Under the pieces are notes generated by a model. That model had not been told where the DNA came from. It saw only the letters and a list, made by a program, of their open reading frames with translations, and ran no database searches. Shown one piece after another: positions 42,869 through 53,200 of a DNA stretch of 64,000 bases (the stretch's first letter is position 1; every line of letters begins with the position of its first letter). Location: NCBI RefSeq assembly GCF_052118845.1, contig NZ_JBQKGJ010000020.1, positions 5,489 to 69,488 of the forward strand. Direction: 5' to 3'. The DNA comes from Bilifractor sp002394235. GTDB taxonomy: Bacteria > Bacillota > Clostridia > Lachnospirales > Lachnospiraceae. Both the position numbers and the translations under genes were made by a program.

Positions 42869-42961
42869 ACGCGAACAGTGAGCCGCAGCCGAATGCGAAG
42901 TATTCGTGTGCGGCGAGCGTCGCGATAGCGAGATAAAACTCGCGCAGCGTGTTTTATCTCG
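42866..42961 (+). repeat. 96-bp dispersed hairpin element, copy 5
   Basis: Closest to the consensus of the five copies. Hairpin 1 spans 42882-42914 and hairpin 2 spans 42929-42961, with an 11-bp perfect stem that ends exactly at the right edge of the element. Confidence 0.9.
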
Positions 42962-43072
42962 TTGTGCCCGGGAAAGTTTTTCTGTATACGCACCGCTTAA
43001 GTTCTTGCCGTACATAGATGGGGCGTACAGTAACTGGGCGGGTGGAGCTTTAGAAAGTAGTGCGGGTATGCA

Positions 43073-43102
43073 TTGCGCGGCAACAAAGGGATGTGCTATG
43101 AT
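43073..43102 (+). promoter_or_regulatory. Likely promoter of the exonuclease gene
   Basis: TTGCGC and TATGAT are 18 bp apart (43073-43078 and 43097-43102), 32 bp ahead of the start codon. Confidence 0.45.
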
Positions 43103-43133
43103 AAAACTATCTATGCAAAAAGGACATGAAACA

Positions 43134-44096
43134 ATGAATTATATTGTCTTTGATCTTGAGTGGAACCAGAGCCCCTACGGCAAAAGCCGGGAGGTGAAGC
43201 GTCTTCCGTTTGAGATTATTGAGATCGGGGCCGTAAAGCTGGATGAGAACCGGGAGATTGTCGATACGTTTCAGCGTGTGATACGGCCGGTTGTCTATAA
43301 ATCTTTGAATTACCGCACACGGGAGATTGTGCATATCGGCAGAGAAGAACTGAAGAACGGCGACTATTTTCCGGATGCGGTCCGGCAGTTCCTGGCCTGG
43401 GCCGGTCCGGAATCGATTTTCTGCACCTGGGGCACCGTTGATCTGACAGAGCTTCAGCGAAATATGAAATATTATCAGGTGCTTGAACTGTTGAAGGGAC
43501 CGCTTCATTACTATGATGTTCAGAAACTGTTCGCGGTTCAGTTCGAGGATATGAAGAGCCGCAGAGCACTGGAATACGGGATTGATTACCTGAAGCTCGG
43601 AAAGGACGAGGAATTTCACCGGGCGCTGTCAGATGCCAGGTATACCGCGCTGATTTTTCAGAAGATCGACATGGATGTCGTGCTTGCCTACGACTCCATC
43701 GACGTGTATCAGAACCCGAAGAAGAAAACCGAGGAAATCCACACGATTTACAACGGGTACAGCAAATACATCTCCAGGGAGTTCAAAACCAAGGAGGAAG
43801 CGATGAAGGATCCGGAGGTCTGCAGTACCTACTGCTGCAGATGCGGAAGGAAGTCCCGGAAGAAGATGCGCTGGTTTTCCGTGAATTCGCGGAACTACTA
43901 CAGCGTGGCCTGGTGTCCGGAGCACGGTTATCTGAAGGGAAAGATCCGGATGAAGCATACCGATGAGGGAAGGGTCTACGTGGTGAAGACCATCAAGATC
44001 AGCAGTGAGGCTGAGGCGGATGTGATCCGCAGCAAACGGGACGGACTTCGCGCGAGAAGGCGCAAAAAAAGGCATGAAACCAGTGGAATGGCTTGA
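43134..44096 (+). CDS. DEDDh-type 3'-5' exonuclease family protein
   Basis: A 320-residue protein whose first 190 residues form an RNase T/DnaQ-like exonuclease domain. The metal Asp and Glu lie in IVFDLEWN (residues 5-10); the second and third metal sites lie in FCTWGTVD and the late block EEFHRALSDARYTA, which carries the His and Asp of the DEDDh class. The C-terminal 120 residues are basic and hold CSTYCCRCGRKSRKK with several Cys, suggesting a zinc-binding or nucleic-acid-binding end. I choose ATG 43134 because an extension to 42906 would run through the 96-bp repeat. Its stop codon TGA lies inside the -35 box of ileS. Confidence 0.87.
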   Translation: MNYIVFDLEWNQSPYGKSREVKRLPFEIIEIGAVKLDENREIVDTFQRVIRPVVYKSLNYRTREIVHIGREELKNGDYFPDAVRQFLAWAGPESIFCTWGTVDLTELQRNMKYYQVLELLKGPLHYYDVQKLFAVQFEDMKSRRALEYGIDYLKLGKDEEFHRALSDARYTALIFQKIDMDVVLAYDSIDVYQNPKKKTEEIHTIYNGYSKYISREFKTKEEAMKDPEVCSTYCCRCGRKSRKKMRWFSVNSRNYYSVAWCPEHGYLKGKIRMKHTDEGRVYVVKTIKISSEAEADVIRSKRDGLRARRRKKRHETSGMA

Positions 44097-44122
44097 CAAT
44101 GCTTCAGCCGTCTTTTTATAAT
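44093..44122 (+). promoter_or_regulatory. Promoter of ileS
   Basis: Consensus TTGACA (44093-44098) and TATAAT (44117-44122) are 18 bp apart. The -35 box contains the TGA stop codon of the exonuclease gene. No T-box leader fits in the 76 nt before the start codon. Confidence 0.8.
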
Positions 44123-44198
44123 AGATTGCCTGAAAGGCATATATGGTTTTTTACATGTGACGAGAAAACATTGTAAACCAAAGGAGGAAATTACTGAT

Positions 44199-47100
44199 AT
44201 GTACCGAAAAGTCGATACAAACCTCAACTTCGTAGAGAGAGAGGGAGAGACAGAGAAGTTCTGGGAGGAGAACCGGATCTTCGAGAAAAGTGTAAAGAAA
44301 AATGAAGGGCATCCTATGTATATGTTCTATGACGGTCCGCCAACGGCGAACGGCAAGCCGCATATCGGACATGTACTGACCCGTGTGATTAAGGATATGA
44401 TTCCCAGATACCGCACGATGAAGGGATATGAGGTCCCCCGGAAGGCCGGATGGGATACGCACGGACTGCCTGTTGAGCTGGAAGTTGAGAAGGAAATCGG
44501 CATTGAGGGCAAGGATGAAATAGAAGCCTACGGAATCGAGCCCTTCATCAAGAAGTGCAAGGAATCCGTATGGAAATACAAGGGAATGTGGGAGCAGTTT
44601 TCCGGTAAGGTCGGATTCTGGGCCGATATGGACAACCCCTACGTTACCTACTATGATGATTATATCGAGTCCGAGTGGTGGGCGCTGAAGGAAATCTGGA
44701 AGAAGGGTCTTCTGTACAAGGGATTCAAGGTTGTTCCTTACTGCCCGAGCTGTGGAACGCCGCTCTCCTCCCATGAGGTTGCGCAGGGATACAAGACCAT
44801 CAAGGACCGCACCGCGATCGTCCGCTTTAAGGTAAAGGGCGAGGACGCATATTTCCTGGCATGGACCACCACGCCGTGGACGCTTCCCTCCAACATCGCG
44901 CTCTGCGTGAATCCGGAGGACGCGTACGCGAAGGTGAAGTGCGCGGACGGATATACCTATTACATGGCGGTCGCTCTTCTGGACAAGGTTCTCGGGCCTG
45001 TCGCGAAGGAGGAGGGAGAAAAGCCATACGAGATCCTTGAGACCTTTAAGGGAAAGGATCTGGAATACAAGGAGTACGAGCCTCTGTATCAGTGCGCGGC
45101 GGATGCAGCCGCGAAGCAGCACAAGAAGGCATTTTTCGTGTACTGCGATGATTATGTAACGATGACCGATGGTACCGGTATTGTTCATATCGCACCGGCA
45201 TTCGGTGAGGACGATGCCCGCGTCGGGAGAAAGTACGACGCTCCGTTTGTTCAGATGGTAGACGATCACGGCCGTCTGAAGCCGGAGACCGGAAAGTTTG
45301 CGGGAATGCGCTGCAAGCCGACCGAGCACGAGATGAAAGATGAGGGTACGGTCAGCGCGGATCCCGAGGTCCTGAAGGATCTTTCCGAGAGAAAGCTTCT
45401 GTTCGCGGCTCCGAAGGTAGAGCATGATTATCCGCATTGCTGGAGATGCGACACTCCTCTGATTTACTATGCGAGAGAGTCCTGGTTCATCAAGATGACA
45501 GCCGTTAAGGATGATCTCGTGCGGAACAACAAGGAGATCAACTGGATCCCGCCGACGATCGGAGAAGGCAGATTCGGAAACTGGCTGGAGAATATCCAGG
45601 ACTGGGGTATCTCGAGAAACCGTTACTGGGGCACGCCGCTTCCGGTATGGACCTGTCCGGACTGCGGAAAGCAGATCTGTGTCGGCTCCAGAAAGGAACT
45701 CGCGGAGCTGACCGGAAATCCGGACGCGGAGCACACCGAGCTTCACAGACCTTATGTGGATCAGTTCACGATCAAATGTCCGGACTGCGGAGGCGAGATG
45801 CACCGTGTGCCGGAGGTTATCGACTGCTGGTTTGATTCCGGAGCGATGCCCTATGCGCAGCTTCATTACCCATTTGAGAATAAGGAGCTGTTCGAGAGGG
45901 AGTTCCCGGCGCAGTTTATTTCCGAGGCGGTGGATCAGACCAGAGGTTGGTTCTATTCTCTGCATGCCGAGTCCACACTGCTGTTCAACAAGCCTGCGTA
46001 CAAGAATGTAATCGTGCTCGGCCTTGTGCTGGACAAGGACGGCAACAAGATGTCCAAGTCCAAGGGCAATGCGGTGGAGCCGATGTCCGCGCTGCGCAAG
46101 TTCGGAGCGGATGCGATCCGCTGGTACTTCTATATCAACAGCGCACCGTGGCTTCCGAACAAGTTCCATGACAAGGCTGTGATGGAGTATTCCAGAAGAT
46201 TCATGGGAACGCTCTGGAATACCTATGCGTTCTGGGTACTTTACGCGAATATCGACAATTTTGATCCGACAAAGTATAAGTTGGATTACGACAAGCTTTC
46301 TGTCATGGACAAATGGCTTCTGTCCCGTCTGAATTCTACGATCAAGGAGACGGACGCGGATCTCGATCAGTATCGTATCCCGGAGGCTGCCAAGACTCTG
46401 GAGTCCTTCGTCGACGACATGAGCAACTGGTATGTGCGCAGATCCCGTGAGAGATTCTGGGCGAAGGGAATGGAGCAGGACAAGATCAATGCCTACCTGA
46501 CGCTTTATACCGCTCTTGTCGAGCTCTGCAAGGCAGCGGCTCCGATGATTCCGTTCATGACGGAGGACATCTATCAGAACCTCGTCCGCAGCGTCGACAG
46601 CAGTGCTCCGGAGAGCATTCATCTCTGTGATTATCCGACCGTGAACGAGGCGTGGATCGATAAGGATCTCGAGCAGAACATGCGTGAGGTTACGAGAATT
46701 GTTGTGCTCGGCCGCGCCGCGAGAAATGCTTCCGGTATCAAGAACCGTCAGCCGCTTTCCAGAATGTATGTCAAGGCGGACTTCCGTCTGGATGACTTCT
46801 ACACCAAGATTGTGACCGATGAGCTGAATGTAAAGTCCGTGGAATTTTCGGATGATCTGAAGGTGGAGTACAGCATCAAGCCGCAGCTGAAGACAGTCGG
46901 CCCGAAGTACGGAAAGCTGGTCGGAGGCATCCGGAAGGCTCTTTCCGGGCTGGACGGAGCAGAGGCGGTAGCGGAACTCAACGCGAACGGTGTGCTGACG
47001 ATTTCTGTTGACGGGCAGAGCATTTCTCTTGCAAGAGAGGATCTCCTCATTGATATCGCGCAGACTGAGGGTTATGTGGCGCAGGCGGATCAGGGCGTGA

Positions 47101-47390
47101 CCGTGATGCTGGATACCGCGCTGACTCCGGAGCTGATTGAGGAGGGCTTCGTCGCGGAGCTGATCAGCAAGATTCAGACGATGCGCAAGGAAGCCGGCTT
47201 TGAGGTTATGGACCGCATCAAGGTCTACGCAAAGGGCAACCGTCATATCGCGGACATTCTGAAGGCGAACAAAGAAAAGATCTCCAGAGTCGTTCTGGCC
47301 GATGATATCGTGATCGGCGAGACGGCCGGCTATACCAAGGATTGGAAGATCAATTCTGAGGAAGTCACTCTGGGTGTCGAGAAACAGTAA
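44199..47390 (+). CDS. ileS: Isoleucyl-tRNA synthetase, eukaryote-like (IleS2) type
   Basis: Charges tRNA-Ile. The 1063-residue length and N-terminus (YRKVDTNLNFVEREGETEKFWEE) match the eukaryote/archaea-like second class of bacterial IleRS rather than the shorter classical bacterial form. The HIGH motif is PHIGHV near residue 62, KMSKS is GNKMSKSKGNAV near 610, and editing-domain blocks and CWRCDTPL / CPDCG zinc-type Cys pairs lie between. The anticodon-binding helical region ends near the C-terminus. ATG 44199 follows AAAGGAGG. IleS2-type enzymes are known to be poorly inhibited by mupirocin. A hairpin GGGAG..CTCCC at 47401-47425 may end the transcript. Confidence 0.96.
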   Translation: MYRKVDTNLNFVEREGETEKFWEENRIFEKSVKKNEGHPMYMFYDGPPTANGKPHIGHVLTRVIKDMIPRYRTMKGYEVPRKAGWDTHGLPVELEVEKEIGIEGKDEIEAYGIEPFIKKCKESVWKYKGMWEQFSGKVGFWADMDNPYVTYYDDYIESEWWALKEIWKKGLLYKGFKVVPYCPSCGTPLSSHEVAQGYKTIKDRTAIVRFKVKGEDAYFLAWTTTPWTLPSNIALCVNPEDAYAKVKCADGYTYYMAVALLDKVLGPVAKEEGEKPYEILETFKGKDLEYKEYEPLYQCAADAAAKQHKKAFFVYCDDYVTMTDGTGIVHIAPAFGEDDARVGRKYDAPFVQMVDDHGRLKPETGKFAGMRCKPTEHEMKDEGTVSADPEVLKDLSERKLLFAAPKVEHDYPHCWRCDTPLIYYARESWFIKMTAVKDDLVRNNKEINWIPPTIGEGRFGNWLENIQDWGISRNRYWGTPLPVWTCPDCGKQICVGSRKELAELTGNPDAEHTELHRPYVDQFTIKCPDCGGEMHRVPEVIDCWFDSGAMPYAQLHYPFENKELFEREFPAQFISEAVDQTRGWFYSLHAESTLLFNKPAYKNVIVLGLVLDKDGNKMSKSKGNAVEPMSALRKFGADAIRWYFYINSAPWLPNKFHDKAVMEYSRRFMGTLWNTYAFWVLYANIDNFDPTKYKLDYDKLSVMDKWLLSRLNSTIKETDADLDQYRIPEAAKTLESFVDDMSNWYVRRSRERFWAKGMEQDKINAYLTLYTALVELCKAAAPMIPFMTEDIYQNLVRSVDSSAPESIHLCDYPTVNEAWIDKDLEQNMREVTRIVVLGRAARNASGIKNRQPLSRMYVKADFRLDDFYTKIVTDELNVKSVEFSDDLKVEYSIKPQLKTVGPKYGKLVGGIRKALSGLDGAEAVAELNANGVLTISVDGQSISLAREDLLIDIAQTEGYVAQADQGVTVMLDTALTPELIEEGFVAELISKIQTMRKEAGFEVMDRIKVYAKGNRHIADILKANKEKISRVVLADDIVIGETAGYTKDWKINSEEVTLGVEKQ

Positions 47391-47701
47391 GGATATTTCT
47401 GGGAGCCCGGATCTGCCGGACTCCCTAATGTCATACCTGCAGGATTGCGGGAGCGAGGAATATCGAAGCGATTGATGATCGTATAATTAGAATGTCATAC
47501 CTGTGAGATCGCGGGAGCGGCGGGTGCAGAGCGGTCCGCGGCTTTACAGTTTGCCGAGAGATGTGGCGTATGGCTGTTTCACTCAGGTGAGCGTCGCGGC
47601 AGCGGGACGAAAACCGGAGAAGTGGCAGAGCGCATGTATTCCGTTATCCGCGGATACGCCGGTGCGTTTCCGGCAGTGTTTTTTCAGTGAAAGGGGAAAG
47701 A
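47391..47701 (+). other. Gene-free interval between ileS and glgP
   Basis: 311 bp. It holds a hairpin (GGGAG-C-CCGG/CCGG-A-CTCCC, 47401-47425), and two copies of AATGTCATACCTG..GCGGGAGCG, 64 bp apart (47427 and 47491). A stretch at 47587-47614 looks like a decayed piece of the 96-bp element (GAGCGTCGCG then AGCG.GA..AAAAC). No credible gene is present. Confidence 0.5.
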
Positions 47702-50200
47702 ATGCTTAATCCGATATTCAAGAAAGATAATTTCAAGAAGGAAGTTAAAGATGAGATCAGAAGACTGTTCCGGACGACTCTGGAGGAAGCGAGCAATCAT
47801 CAGATCTACCAGGCGGTATGCTATGTCGTCAAGGATGTCATTATTGACAACTGGATGGCGACCCAGCAGACCATGAAGAAGGATGATCCGAAGATCGTTT
47901 ACTACATGTCGATGGAATTTCTGACCGGAAGATATCTCGGCAATAACCTTCTGGCGCTTACCGCATACGGTGAGGTAAAGCAGGCACTGGATGAGATGGG
48001 AATTGATCTGGATGCCATCGAGGATGAAGAAAGAGACCCTGCACTTGGAAACGGCGGACTTGGCAGACTGGCTGCCTGCTTCATGGATTCGCTTGCCACC
48101 CTCGGCTACACCGCTTACGGCTGCGGAATCCGTTATCACTACGGCATGTTCAAGCAGGAGATCAAGGATGGGTATCAGATTGAGAAGCCGGACAACTGGC
48201 TGAAGGATGGAAGCTACCCCTTCGAGCTGAAGCGTCCGGAGTATGCGAAGGAGATCAAATTTGGCGGGTACGTCGCGGTTGACTACGATGAGAAGACCGG
48301 CAGAAATTACTACCACCAGGAGGGCTATCAGTCGGTACGTGCCGTTCCCTATGATCTTCCGATTGTCGGCTACAATAACAATGTGGTAGACACCCTGCGC
48401 ATCTGGGATGCGGAGGCCATCAATGATTTTTCGCTGGATTCCTTTGACAAGGGTGATTATTACAAGGCAGTGGAGCAGGAGAATCTGGCGCAGACGCTGA
48501 CCGAGGTTCTCTACCCGAACGACAATCATATGGCCGGCAAGGAGCTTCGCCTGAAGCAGCAGTATTTCTTCGTTTCCGCAAGCATCCAGACCGCGGTGAA
48601 GAAGTTCCTGAAGGGACATGATGATATTCATAAGCTTCCGGAGAAGGCGTGCTTCCATATGAACGACACACATCCGACGCTTACCGTCCCGGAGCTGATG
48701 CGGATTCTTCTGGACGAGCAGCACCTGGAGTGGGATGAGGCCTGGGAGATTGTGACAAAATCCTGCGCTTATACGAATCACACCATCATGGCCGAGGCTC
48801 TGGAGAAATGGCCGATCGAGCTGTTCTCCCGTCTGCTTCCGCGTATCTATCAGATTGTCGAGGAGATCAACCGCAGGTTCTGTGAGGCAGTTAAGATCAA
48901 GTATCCGCAGAACAGTGATGAGAAGATCCGCAGCATGGCGATCATCTACGACGGCCAGGTGCGGATGGCAAACCTTGCGATCGTAGGCGGATTCTCGGTA
49001 AATGGTGTTGCGAAGCTTCATACAGAGATTCTGGAGAAACGTGAGCTGAAGGATTTCTATGAGATGTATCCGTGGAAGTTCTCCAACAAGACAAACGGAA
49101 TCACGCAGCGGCGCTTCCTGCTTCACGGAGATCCGCTTCTGGCAGAGTGGGTAACCGGTCACGTCGGCAAGGAGTGGGTGACGGATCTGTCCACGATCAG
49201 CAAGCTTGCCATCTATGCGGATGATGAGAAGGCGCAGGCGGAATTCAGCAATATCAAGTACCAGAACAAGCTGCGTCTGGCAAAATATATTCAGGAGCAC
49301 AACGGAATCGAGGTCGATCCCCGTTCCATCTTCGACGTACAGGTAAAGAGACTGCATGAGTATAAGCGTCAGCTGCTGAACATTCTTCATGTGATGTATC
49401 TGTACAATAAGATCAAGGAGCATCCGGAACTTCCGTTCTACCCGAGAACCTTCATTTTCGGAGCGAAGGCAAGCGCGGGCTATGAGCGGGCGAAGAAGAT
49501 CATCAAGCTGATCAATAATGTCGCGGATGTGATCAATAATGACGCGAGCATCAAGAACAAGATCAAGGTTGTCTTCATTGAGGACTACCGCGTGAGCAAC
49601 GCGGAGATTATTTTTGCGGCGGCGGATGTATCCGAGCAGATTTCCACCGCGAGCAAGGAGGCATCCGGAACCGGAAATATGAAGTTCATGCTGAACGGCG
49701 CTCTGACGCTGGGAACGATGGACGGCGCAAATGTGGAGATTGTCGATGAGGTCGGTGAGGATAACGCCTTTATCTTCGGACTGACGGCGGAGCAGGTCAT
49801 CGATTATGAGAAGAACGGCGGCTACGATCCGATGCAGTATTTCAACAACGACGCCGATATCCGTCAGGTTCTCATGCAGCTGATCAACGGCATGTATTCC
49901 AACGGAGACATGGAGATGTTCCGGGACATCTACAATTCCCTTCTGTATCCGCAGAACGGGAACCGTGCGGATGTTTATTTCATTCTCGCGGACTTCAAGT
50001 CCTACGCGGCCGCTCAGGAACGCGTGGAATCAAAGTACCGCAATTCGGAGGAGTGGTATAAGAGCGCGATTCTGAATATTGCGCATTCCGGAAAGTTCAG
50101 CTCGGACCGCACCATCCAGGAATATGTCGATGACATCTGGAAGCTGGACAAGATCGAAGTGAAGTCATCTGATTTTCATGGAGAGGTTTCACCGGAATAA
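47702..50200 (+). CDS. glgP: Glycogen/starch/alpha-glucan phosphorylase
   Basis: Releases glucose 1-phosphate from glycogen or maltodextrin with PLP as cofactor. The 832-residue GT35 enzyme shows YYMSMEFLTGRYLGNNL near residue 58, GNGGLGRLAACF near 115, FHMNDTHPTL near 317, VKRLHEYKRQLLN near 545 and the PLP-Lys block KEASGTGNMKFMLNGALTLGTMDGANVEI near 653. ATG 47702 is chosen because AAAGGGGAAAG sits directly before it; an in-frame GTG 15 bp upstream would place that site inside the gene. With cellobiose phosphorylase it feeds a glucose 1-phosphate pool. Confidence 0.96.
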   Translation: MLNPIFKKDNFKKEVKDEIRRLFRTTLEEASNHQIYQAVCYVVKDVIIDNWMATQQTMKKDDPKIVYYMSMEFLTGRYLGNNLLALTAYGEVKQALDEMGIDLDAIEDEERDPALGNGGLGRLAACFMDSLATLGYTAYGCGIRYHYGMFKQEIKDGYQIEKPDNWLKDGSYPFELKRPEYAKEIKFGGYVAVDYDEKTGRNYYHQEGYQSVRAVPYDLPIVGYNNNVVDTLRIWDAEAINDFSLDSFDKGDYYKAVEQENLAQTLTEVLYPNDNHMAGKELRLKQQYFFVSASIQTAVKKFLKGHDDIHKLPEKACFHMNDTHPTLTVPELMRILLDEQHLEWDEAWEIVTKSCAYTNHTIMAEALEKWPIELFSRLLPRIYQIVEEINRRFCEAVKIKYPQNSDEKIRSMAIIYDGQVRMANLAIVGGFSVNGVAKLHTEILEKRELKDFYEMYPWKFSNKTNGITQRRFLLHGDPLLAEWVTGHVGKEWVTDLSTISKLAIYADDEKAQAEFSNIKYQNKLRLAKYIQEHNGIEVDPRSIFDVQVKRLHEYKRQLLNILHVMYLYNKIKEHPELPFYPRTFIFGAKASAGYERAKKIIKLINNVADVINNDASIKNKIKVVFIEDYRVSNAEIIFAAADVSEQISTASKEASGTGNMKFMLNGALTLGTMDGANVEIVDEVGEDNAFIFGLTAEQVIDYEKNGGYDPMQYFNNDADIRQVLMQLINGMYSNGDMEMFRDIYNSLLYPQNGNRADVYFILADFKSYAAAQERVESKYRNSEEWYKSAILNIAHSGKFSSDRTIQEYVDDIWKLDKIEVKSSDFHGEVSPE

Positions 50201-50283
50201 CCAGTTGTGCCCGGGGAGCGCAGGCAGCGCATGGATAAGGGGTTTCAAGGAGTATAGATAATATTAACGGGAGGCGATAAACC

Positions 50284-53200
50284 TTGGATAAAGAGGAATA
50301 TCATCAGAAATTAGACGAACTGACGGCTTATGTCAGGGAGAAGGATTATGAAAACGCCCTGAGCATCGTCGATTCGATTGACTGGCGCCGTGTCAAGAGC
50401 ATTAACACCCTGAACATGGTGGCAGATGTATATGAAGTGAATAAGGACTATGAGAGCGCTAAGGATATACTGGTTCTCGCGTACAGCCGCGCCTCCATCG
50501 GGCGTAATATTCTGTACCGCCTGGTAGAAGTCTGCATCCGTCTGCATCAGATCGATGAGGCGGAAAAATATTTCCGGGAATTTTCCAAGGTCGCCAAAAA
50601 CGACAATTCACGCTGTCTTCTGCAGTATAAGCTGTTCAAGGCAAAGGGCGCGCCGCTGGAGGCACAGATCGATGTTCTGGAGGAATACAAGGAACGGGAG
50701 TATACCGAGCGATGGGCTTATGAGCTTGCCGTCCTGTATTCGAAAGCAGGTGATACAAAGAAGTGCGTGGAAACCTGTGACGATCTGATTCTGTGGTTCA
50801 GCGAGGGCAGATATGTCATGAAGGCGATGGAGCTCAAGAAGCAGTACGCGGCTCTGACACCTTCACAGGAACAGAACTATAACCGGATGAAGGCAGCGGC
50901 AAACCGCAGGAAACAGGAGCAGAGCGCAGGGGCGCCTTCTGAGGATACAGAGAGCACAGAGGAGGACGCTTCCGCGAGAGCCGGCATATTTAAGGAAGAG
51001 GAAAGGGAAGTCCCGGAATCTTCCTCATTCATGAAGCGTGACAGAAATCGCGCGGAAGCCGTTGGTTCTATGGAATCCGACAATCAGAGCTCCGGAAGAG
51101 GAACGGGTTCGGAGCAGGAGCATCCGGCAGAGTCCGCGGCAGTGGAATTCAAGGACAGACTGGAAAAGGGCTTCCATCATGTAATACACTCCTTTACAGA
51201 GGAAAGTGTTGATTCCGGAAGAAATCGGGATCAGAATGCTACCGTCGATTCCGGAAGGAATCCGGGCCGGTATGCGGGATCTGATCTTCGCGGAACTTCA
51301 GATGCCGGACGGACAGCCGATACAGAGAGATACTCAGATGAAGATCTGCGATCGGATTTCCGGAGGAGCACTGACGAATCGCAGGCTTCGAGTGTCGGTG
51401 GAAGTGCGAGACCGTCGAATAATCCGGAATTAAAGCAGCAGAATTCTGTTTCAGAGAGAAAAATGACGCCGGCGGCTGCCGCAGCCGAGAAGGCGCGCAG
51501 AGAAGGAACCAGCAGGAAGATGAATACCGGAGATTTTAATCTGGATGCATTTCTCGCTGAGACAGCAGGATCCTTCTCGAGTGAAATCGCGGCGGGAGCT
51601 GCGAAGAAGGAGACGGCAGGCACTGCGAAAGCAGATGCTCCGGCGGAAGAAAGAGGTGCTTCAAAAGCAGAGGCTGCCGCGAAGACGGCAGATACCGTGA
51701 AAGCAGAGACCCCGGTGGAAGAGACAGGTGCTTCAAAGGCTGAGGCTGCCGCGGAAAAGGCAGATACCGTAAAAGCAGAGGCTCCGGTGGAAGAGGCAGA
51801 GGCCGTCGAAATCGAGACTCCTGAAGCAGAAGCTGAGATTGTAGAGGAAAAGGTCTCTGACGGGACAGGGGTTAAGACCGGGACCCGGTTTGAAGAGGCT
51901 GAAGTAGTCGAGGAAGAATCACCGGAAGAGGCTGAAGTGGTCGAGGAAGAATCACCGGAAGAGGCCGAAGTGGTCGAGGAAGAATCACCGGAAGAGGCCG
52001 AGGTGGTCGAGGAAGAATCACCGGAAGAGGCTGAAGTGGTCGAGGAAGAATCGCCGGAAGAAGCCGAAGTAGTCGAGGAAGAATCGCCGGAAGAGGCCGA
52101 AGCGGTCGAGGAAGAAGCCGAAGTAGTCGAGGAAGAATCGCCGGAAGAGGCCGAAGTGGTCGAGGAAGAATCGCCGGAGGAAGCCGAAGTAGTCGAGGAA
52201 GAATCACCGGAAGAGGCCGAAGTGGTCGAGGAAGAATCGCCGGAAGAGGCCGAAGTGGTCGAGGAAGAATCGCCGGAAGAGGCCGAAGTGGTCGAGGAAG
52301 AATCGCCGGAAGAGGCTGAGGTGGTCGAGGAAGAAGTACCGGAGGAGACAGAAAAATCGAAGGATCTGGCGGGCGGAATCCGCCTCCGTGATCTTGAAGA
52401 AGAAGATCTGTCCAGAGAGGTCACACCAGAGACACTGAAGGCTGGGGCTGGGTCTGGGACAGAAGGAGCTGCTGCAGGCGCCGGAAGCGTACCGTCGAAA
52501 GAGGTCAGAACAGATGAAGCGTCAGCAGACGCTGATTCTGCGAAACCAAAGAAAAAGGAAATTCATTACATCGAGGAGCTTGAGATTCCGGATCCGCAGC
52601 CAAGCGAGGAAGAGAGAGCCTCTCATACGCATACGATACCTCTGGATACCATCGGCGCTAATACCGTGCCGATTTCAATCGACAAGATCCTGAGCGAAGA
52701 GACTCCGGAGGAGCGCCGGATCCGTATCATGAACCGGGCAAAGCCGACGCGGATGAATGAGGAACAGCGAAAGATCTTCACATATTTTGCAAGAATCCCC
52801 GGAATGGACGCTCAGATTCTGGAAGCGATCAGCTGTGTATATGAGCATGCAGGTGAGAAGACATCCCTTCACGGCAATATCGCGGTCATGGGGGCTCGTG
52901 GAACCGGAAAAACCCGTCTGACACACGGACTCGTCGTCGCGATGTGCAAGGATCTCGGCATGGATGCGGCAAAGGTTGCCAGAGTCAAAGGCGCCGATCT
53001 GAATGAGAAGGATCCTGCGAAGGTTGTAGCCAGAATGGCGGGCGGTTTCTTCGTTATCGAGGATGTCTCGGGAATGAACGAGGCTACCGTTGAGAAGCTG
53101 AGCCAGGCAATGGAATTCCGGACGGACTGCATGATCACAATCATCGAGGATGAGAAGGTTGCAATGCGTGCGTTTCTTAAGAAATATCCGCGTTTTGCCG

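Noticed and set aside
42906..43133. N-terminal extension of the exonuclease through the 96-bp repeat
   Set aside because: The extension would translate the repeat (EIKLAQRVLSR), and the same peptide appears at other copies. ATG 43134 has its own promoter and site.
44123..44198. T-box leader for ileS
   Set aside because: Only 76 nt lie between promoter and start codon, with no specifier domain or antiterminator; proS is likewise too short.
44151..47246. 1031-codon open frame antisense to ileS
   Set aside because: It mirrors ileS and arises from codon bias in the GC-rich third positions. The sense frame is a complete, motif-bearing synthetase.
47684..49423. 579-codon open frame antisense to glycogen phosphorylase
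   Set aside because: Opposite strand of a certain gene, no domain or ribosome binding site.
51231..52424. Ser/Thr-rich open frame antisense to the acidic repeat
   Set aside because: SSTTSASSGD repeats are the reverse complement of the EEAEVVEEESP repeat; not a separate gene.
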